Below, one piece after another: positions 20,940 to 23,819 of a stretch of 23,819 nucleotides of DNA. The notes beneath the pieces were generated by a model. The model ran no database searches. It saw nothing but the letters and a program-made list of their open reading frames with translations, and was not told the DNA's origin. Every line of letters begins with the position of its first letter. Within the stretch, counting starts at the first letter, position 1. The stretch is from positions 1 to 23,819 of IMG/VR virus record IMGVR_UViG_3300020141_000082, one strand, 5' to 3'. Origin of the DNA: a virus. Both the position numbers and the translations under genes were made by a program.

Positions 20940-21289
20940 GTGATTAGATGTTGCGCCAATACCATACAGCTAATCCATGCCCAAATGGTGTTAAATCCTA
21001 CCAGTGTGGGCAACAGTTTCTTTTCTGACGCCCAGATCAGCGTTAGTGATGTAAACAGAGTAAAGAAGTATAACCACCATACAGTGATGCCAAAGATCAA
21101 TCCTGGCACTATGATCATAGCTTTAGCGGCCCATGAAGCAAACTCTACTGTATTGTAGTCTGTCCAATAGGCACGGGTAAACCACATGCTATAACAGTCC
21201 CGAATCTTAGCAAATGTGATATGACGGTAGACTAGAAACAACAAGACTAGAAATACACCCGAGCCCACAGCTATTTGATTTGAATTCAT
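20936..21289 (-). CDS. 117-residue membrane protein, three or four spans
   Basis: Residues about 5-23 (IAVGSGVFLVLLFLVYRH), 54-86 (KAMIIVPGLIFGITVWWLYFFTLFTSLTLIW, long enough for one or two spans) and 91-112 (LPTLVGFNTIWAWISCMVLA) are hydrophobic. ATG 21289 is preceded by AGGGAGATATT, a strong ribosome site. An upstream sigma70-type promoter supports it as first gene of the 117-51-oxygenase operon. I do not recognise a family. A role in changing the host membrane early in infection is possible, but nothing specific supports it. Confidence 0.72.
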   Translation of the reverse strand: MNSNQIAVGSGVFLVLLFLVYRHITFAKIRDCYSMWFTRAYWTDYNTVEFASWAAKAMIIVPGLIFGITVWWLYFFTLFTSLTLIWASEKKLLPTLVGFNTIWAWISCMVLAQHLIT

Positions 21290-21311
21290 AATATCTCCCT
21301 ATATATGATAA

Positions 21312-21341
21312 AGTATACAGGAATAGACTAGACATTGTCAA
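21312..21341 (-). promoter_or_regulatory. Sigma70-type promoter, TTGACA-18-TATACT
   Basis: On the minus strand TTGACA (21341-21336) and TATACT (21317-21312) are separated by 18 bases. The start is predicted near 21305, 16 bases before the ATG of the 117-residue membrane protein, with the ribosome site in between. It overlaps the 3' end of the 76-residue gene. Confidence 0.75.
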
Positions 21342-21558
21342 CGGGCTGTCCAGTGGCGGTGTCCAAACGGGGATCAACTGGGGGACAAGCATGACCCCAG
21401 CGTAGAGCGAACTCTGTGTATATGGTGCCTTCCGGAACCCAAAAACGAGTGCGGTTTAGGTGGAATTCACAGCGTAAGGGAAACGATCCTACCCAAGTGA
21501 GCACATCAGCGAAATCTGGATGTTGCGTGAGTATATAGTGTTCTCGGGTGCGACTCAT
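21328..21558 (-). CDS. 76-residue protein of unknown function
   Basis: A small soluble protein of 76 residues (MSRTREHYILTQHPDFADVL at the N-terminus), with Trp and Phe spread through it and a Pro-rich tail (ACPPVDPRLDTATGQPVDNV). There is no zinc motif or membrane span. AAAAGG lies about nine bases upstream of the ATG and a repeated promoter-like element lies about 30-70 bases upstream. Those signals, and the downstream gene's promoter overlapping its end, support a real gene. No family recognised. Confidence 0.6.
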   Translation of the reverse strand: MSRTREHYILTQHPDFADVLTWVGSFPLRCEFHLNRTRFWVPEGTIYTEFALRWGHACPPVDPRLDTATGQPVDNV

Positions 21559-21591
21559 AAGCGGGACCTTTTAAAACAGTAGTTAGCCCGG

Positions 21592-21632
21592 TCTATAGGT
21601 GCTGGCAAAAAAATTAGCGTGCAATTTTTAAG
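21592..21632 (-). promoter_or_regulatory. Repeated bipartite element, copy A (26-bp repeat plus TATAGA)
   Basis: The 26-bp sequence at 21607-21632 recurs exactly at 21866-21891. On the minus strand each copy contains TTGCACGCTAATTTTTTT inside a near-palindrome (AAAAATT...AATTTTT). In both copies, exactly nine bases later, there is a -10-like box, here TATAGA (21597-21592) followed by C. The layout suggests a repeated phage promoter or a terminator/promoter joint. This copy overlaps the stop codon of the 66-residue gene and precedes the 76-residue gene. Confidence 0.6.
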
Positions 21633-21828
21633 ACTGTGAATTATGATCTTCCCATAACTGCACATATGGCAGTAGGTGAGCAAGAGACATTAATAACCAC
21701 ATTATGGGCATGGATAGATCGTGGTGGCCGCAGATTGGGCTAAGGGAATATATGCTGTGGATAAAACCAGCTAAGAATACGGGAGCGGGGAGGTACTTGA
21801 GCAGTTGTTTTAGACCGTGAAGTTTCAT
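21628..21828 (-). CDS. 66-residue membrane protein of unknown function
   Basis: A small hydrophobic protein of 66 residues. Residues about 13-32 (LPAPVFLAGFIHSIYSLSPI) and 40-58 (MPIMWLLMSLAHLLPYVQLW) can each cross the membrane, with a basic N-terminus (MKLHGLKQLLKY). It is framed by the two copies of the 26-bp element: one upstream, and one that includes its stop codon. No clear ribosome site is seen; a short inverted repeat CAGTTA-TT-TAACTG lies just before the ATG. No family recognised, and the gene call rests on context and membrane pattern. Confidence 0.55.
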   Translation of the reverse strand: MKLHGLKQLLKYLPAPVFLAGFIHSIYSLSPICGHHDLSMPIMWLLMSLAHLLPYVQLWEDHNSQS

Positions 21829-21829
21829 A

Positions 21830-21843
21830 CAGTTATTTAACTG
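21830..21843. promoter_or_regulatory. Short inverted repeat before the 66-residue gene
   Basis: CAGTTA-TT-TAACTG is a six-base inverted repeat with a two-base centre, placed one base upstream of the start codon and between the predicted transcript start (about 21844) and the ATG. It could be an operator or a small hairpin that controls translation. It is short, so chance is possible. Confidence 0.35.
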
Positions 21844-21850
21844 CCCAAAG

Positions 21851-21891
21851 TCTAAAGTAGCCCGTAAAAAAATTAGCGTGCAATTTTTAAG
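21851..21891 (-). promoter_or_regulatory. Repeated bipartite element, copy B (26-bp repeat plus TTTAGA)
   Basis: Second exact copy of the 26-bp repeat (21866-21891), with TTTAGA (21856-21851) nine bases downstream on the minus strand, the same spacing as in copy A. The predicted transcript start near 21844 lies 16 bases before the ATG of the 66-residue gene. Confidence 0.6.
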
Positions 21892-22016
21892 GGAGAGTGA
21901 GATCTGTACCCCTGGTGATTACATCTAACTGGGGTGGGGTTTTGGTAGCTTTTGTTGCTGTAGCGCAACAGTGTGCGGGAAGCACCTCCTGGTGCCCCCA
22001 CCACCCCACCACCGAC
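21892..22016. other. Structured intergenic region with hairpins and a G-rich strand
   Basis: No gene is seen in these 125 bases. They hold a possible closing stem GGGGTGG (21931-21937) with CCACCCC (22001-22007), a hairpin TGTTGC-TGTAGC-GCAACA (21953-21970) and a hairpin GCACC-TCCT-GGTGC (21982-21995). The minus strand at about 21995-22013 is a G-rich tract with repeated GG/GGGG runs that could form a quadruplex just after the stop of the Cys-rich gene. It may be a structured 3' end, a small RNA, or a transcription stop. Confidence 0.4.
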
Positions 22017-22268
22017 TCAGGAGAGGTCGAAGCCTTCTTCGATCAGTTGATCAATAGCTTCATGCATACAGGCTTCGATGTCCCAGACTGCCTGTGCTCT
22101 GGCCATGTCCTTCTTGCGGTGTACGGCCGTGCCCTTCTGGTAGACCAGCCACAGGTGTTCTTCGCAGTAGCTCTTGCCCTGTACAGTAGCGCAGCCGCAG
22201 GGCTTGCTGCCTGTGCCCAAGTATGTACAGCCTGTGCCCTGATCATTGTCCATTAGAGTTGTTGTCAT
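22017..22268 (-). CDS. Small Cys-rich zinc-binding-like protein
   Basis: An 83-residue protein. Residues about 13-40 read CTYLGTGSKPCGCATVQGKSYCEEH, a Cys/His cluster that looks like a zinc site; the C-x(n)-CG-x-G-x-YC-x2-H order is reminiscent of the C-terminal region of GcrA-type regulators. The remainder is helical and acidic at the end (LIEEGFDLS). ATG 22268 follows AAGGA by eight bases, so it is preferred over ATG 22253 and over the longer frame from 22415. It is the third gene of the ATPase operon and overlaps the previous gene. Function is not known; a DNA- or RNA-polymerase-binding early protein is a guess. Confidence 0.7.
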   Translation of the reverse strand: MTTTLMDNDQGTGCTYLGTGSKPCGCATVQGKSYCEEHLWLVYQKGTAVHRKKDMARAQAVWDIEACMHEAIDQLIEEGFDLS

Positions 22269-22461
22269 TGTCTTGTTCCTTTGCTCGTGCTCGCATGGCT
22301 GTGAGTTCGTTGTTGAGTTGCTCAATGAGTTCCATGCGGGTGATTGTTTCACTGGCCCAGAACAGTCCCACCACACACCAGAACTCTTCTGTGTAGAATG
22401 TGTAGCCCAGCACACTGAGTAGGTAGCCCAGTGTGCTGTACAGGACTAGCCTAGTGATCAT
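22243..22461 (-). CDS. 72-residue membrane protein with coiled C-terminus
   Basis: A 72-residue protein starting MITRLVLYSTLGYLLSVLGY, with hydrophobic stretches at about 3-19 and 25-38 (EEFWCVVGLFWASE), then a helical, charged tail (ITRMELIEQLNNELTAMRARAKEQDNDN) that may form a coiled coil. Its ATG at 22461 overlaps the TGA of the ATPase gene (ATGA), which decides this start over the frame that begins 13 residues earlier. It overlaps the start of the Cys-rich gene by 26 bases. It has a spanin- or anchor-like build, but no lipobox or lysis partner is seen. Confidence 0.7.
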   Translation of the reverse strand: MITRLVLYSTLGYLLSVLGYTFYTEEFWCVVGLFWASETITRMELIEQLNNELTAMRARAKEQDNDNNSNGQ

Positions 22462-23330
22462 GCACGCTTCATACAGGTAGTACGTGCCATAGCCACCCAC
22501 GTGGTAGGAAAGCTCTTACGCAGGTCTGCCAGCTTGAGTACCATACGCAAGCTCAGCTCACGAAGCTTGTCCTGGTTAGTCTCTACGAACGCAACCAACT
22601 CGTCCTTGACGCAGTCTTCAAACTCATAGCGGCCCAACATGTCACAGTCCTTGACCACCTGCTTGATACGCAGGATCTTCTCACGGGCGGTATCCATCTG
22701 TAGATCAATGTAGTGGCAACGTGACTCTAGTGCGTCCAAGTGATCACGGAGGCGCTTGCTCTTGACGTGTTCAAACTTGATGTTGGTAATGAAGATCGCG
22801 GCACCCTTGAACTCAAAGCGATCTGGAATGCCTTCTGAACGTAGCAAGCGGCTGTCTGTGTTCCAGCTGATCCAACGGCGCTCGGAACTGTCCAATGCGG
22901 CCTTGAGAATGTTCAAGCTAAGGTCTTCAAACAGGATTGAGTCGCAGTCATCGAACACTACCACATTGCCCTTCTCTGAGAACTCGTAGAGCTTGCTGTA
23001 CAAGCCAATGGAGCTCATGGCACCCTTGACCACTTCAAACTTGGGCTTGCGCTCTGCCAGCTTGTCAAACAGTCCGTCTTTGCTCAGTACTGCCTCAACG
23101 CCAAAGGATTTACCAACGCCCGGAGGGCCACTGACAATCATAGCACGGACGTCACCCGAGCGTACCGCACGAGTCATCTCTGTAAGGATAGTGAACCGCT
23201 CGCCCAGGCGCTCGTAGATCTGTTCGTCAGTCTCACGAGCCACTTCCTTCTCACGCTTCTTGATAGCGTCCTGATCGAATTCAAGTACTGTGGTGCCCTT
23301 GCTAGGTGCTTTGCTCTTTGATGTTGCCAT
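22458..23330 (-). CDS. AAA+ family ATPase
   Basis: A 290-residue P-loop ATPase. Walker A is GPPGVGKS (68-75), Walker B is VVVFDDCD (123-130), and AAIFITNIKFEHVKSKRLRDHLDALESRC carries a sensor-1 Asn and an arginine-finger region, all as in AAA+ proteins. The N-terminal 45 residues are charged and probably disordered. It has the size and style of stand-alone AAA+ proteins in marine myoviruses; its partner is not known, and MoxR-, Cdc48- or clamp-loader-like work are all open. ATG 23330 has AAAGGA upstream; the longer frame to 23390 would run across the promoter. First gene of a three-gene operon. Confidence 0.88.
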   Translation of the reverse strand: MATSKSKAPSKGTTVLEFDQDAIKKREKEVARETDEQIYERLGERFTILTEMTRAVRSGDVRAMIVSGPPGVGKSFGVEAVLSKDGLFDKLAERKPKFEVVKGAMSSIGLYSKLYEFSEKGNVVVFDDCDSILFEDLSLNILKAALDSSERRWISWNTDSRLLRSEGIPDRFEFKGAAIFITNIKFEHVKSKRLRDHLDALESRCHYIDLQMDTAREKILRIKQVVKDCDMLGRYEFEDCVKDELVAFVETNQDKLRELSLRMVLKLADLRKSFPTTWVAMARTTCMKRA

Positions 23331-23361
23331 TTGTGTTTCCTTTAGTGTGTTGAAGTGTGTA

Positions 23362-23390
23362 ATTATACAGGGGTTGCCCCCTAGTGTCAA
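23362..23390 (-). promoter_or_regulatory. Perfect sigma70-type promoter of the ATPase operon, with spacer inverted repeat
   Basis: On the minus strand TTGACA (23390-23385) and TATAAT (23367-23362) are separated by exactly 17 bases. The spacer contains AGGGG-GCAA-CCCCT, a perfect five-base inverted repeat between -35 and -10, as an operator might be. The -35 box overlaps the 3' end of the 108-residue gene. The leader is about 25 bases with AAAGGA before the ATG. Confidence 0.88.
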
Positions 23391-23713
23391 TCTAAGCGTG
23401 AGCCAGCGTAGGCCTCTAAGCCCAAGCTTCGCAGGTACTGGGCCATGGCCTCAGCGCCAGCCTCCAGCGTGTCCACGTTCTGGCAGTTCATGCCGCTGGG
23501 GTTCCACAGTTGGAGACCGCCTGTGTAGCTCTTGCTGAAGCCTTCTTTGGCCAGCTCTTTGCCCTGCTTAGAGTTTGAACGGACACCGTGTACGGTGACC
23601 CAAGCAAAGCCACATGCGAACTGATCGCGTCCGCCCAGCTTGTCGTAGAAGAATTCCATTGCGGCCTTGTAGGCTTGTGCTTTGGCCGCTTTGACTTGAT
23701 CTGCTGTTACCAT
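23387..23713 (-). CDS. 108-residue protein of unknown function
   Basis: A 108-residue protein starting MVTADQVKAAKAQAYKAAME (ATG 23713, with AGGAG upstream; the frame from 23743 would cross the transcription start). An Ala/Lys-rich helix leads to CGFAWVTVHGVRSNSKQGKELAK and a GFSKSYTGGLQLWNPSGMN segment, ending LGLEAYAGSRLD. The style is that of a conserved marine phage protein, but I know no function. It is early by promoter type. It has no membrane span or metal site. Confidence 0.72.
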   Translation of the reverse strand: MVTADQVKAAKAQAYKAAMEFFYDKLGGRDQFACGFAWVTVHGVRSNSKQGKELAKEGFSKSYTGGLQLWNPSGMNCQNVDTLEAGAEAMAQYLRSLGLEAYAGSRLD

Positions 23714-23745
23714 TGTGTGCTCCTGTTTAGTGTGTGTAAGCATGT

Positions 23746-23774
23746 ATTATAACTTCATTCGCCTTGATTGTCAA
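23746..23774 (-). promoter_or_regulatory. Perfect sigma70-type promoter, TTGACA-17-TATAAT
   Basis: On the minus strand TTGACA (23774-23769) and TATAAT (23751-23746) are 17 bases apart. Transcription should begin near 23739, about 26 bases before the ATG of the 108-residue gene, with AGGAG in the leader. The rest of 23775-23819 shows no gene. Confidence 0.88.
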
Positions 23775-23819
23775 GCACTTTCATGCCTAATACGCCACAA
23801 TAGGCAGTCAGCAGGCCCA

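Noticed and set aside
21931-22011. tRNA gene suggested by a GGGGTGG/CCACCCC stem followed by ACCA
   Set aside because: There is no T-arm with a TTCGA-like loop and no seven-base anticodon loop with a good stem, so it does not fold as a canonical tRNA.
21897-22256. 119-codon plus-strand frame opposite the Cys-rich gene
   Set aside because: It runs antisense to a minus-strand gene with a good ribosome site and has none of its own.
22017-22415. 132-codon version of the Cys-rich protein
   Set aside because: The extra 49 residues lie across the upstream membrane gene, and the AAGGA site points to ATG 22268.

Overview
The window looks like part of the genome of a lytic, T4-related myovirus (Caudoviricetes) of a Gram-negative, probably aquatic, host. 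The support is a set of T4-type replication and recombination genes (UvsY end, UvsW helicase, probable clamp-loader subunit gp62, primase gp61, helicase gp41), start/stop-overlapping gene order, T4-like late promoter boxes, a giant collagen-like tail-fibre protein and auxiliary metabolic genes typical of marine T4-like phages. Host and exact taxon cannot be fixed from the sequence alone.

Layout. (1) 1-6761, plus strand, almost gapless: probable uvsY 3' end, a HARP-like-domain protein, uvsW, two unknowns, probable gp62, a zinc-finger protein, then a three-gene sugar cassette (cupin, heptose-1-P nucleotidyltransferase-like, heptose-7-P kinase-like) running by overlap into a very small protein that keeps the catalytic motifs of bacterial DNA polymerase III alpha. 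(2) 6742-7125, minus strand: a conserved-looking unknown with an exact late-promoter box upstream. (3) 7142-10694, plus: a probable virion structural protein, primase and replicative helicase. (4) 10691-12515: a YqgE/AlgH-family protein (minus), a nucleotidyltransferase-fold protein (plus) and a HAD phosphatase (plus) driven by a perfect sigma70-type promoter that predicts a leaderless mRNA. (5) 12512-18508, minus: a 1998-residue collagen-like fibre with ten C-terminal cassette repeats. (6) 18624-20180, plus: a flavin-dependent (tryptophan-type) halogenase. (7) 20233-23819, minus: small genes joined by ATGA overlaps or led by their own promoters: an Fe(II)/2OG oxygenase, three small membrane proteins, a Cys-rich protein, an AAA+ ATPase and unknowns.

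How it fits together. The left half is replication/recombination plus surface-sugar metabolism. The middle is virion genes. The right end has the hallmarks of an early-expressed, host-modifying region: strong sigma70-consensus promoters (TTGACA-17-TATAAT twice, TTGACA-18-TATACT once), short leaders with good ribosome-binding sites, and visibly higher GC than the left half. Halogenase and oxygenase are convergent around an inverted-repeat region, so they form a possible small-molecule or protein-modification module. The most unusual items are the minimal PolIII-alpha-like protein, the split and reversed HldE-like cassette with a cupin inside replication genes, the previously unlisted 51-residue membrane protein coupled to the oxygenase, and a 26-bp repeat placed at an identical distance from two -10-like boxes.
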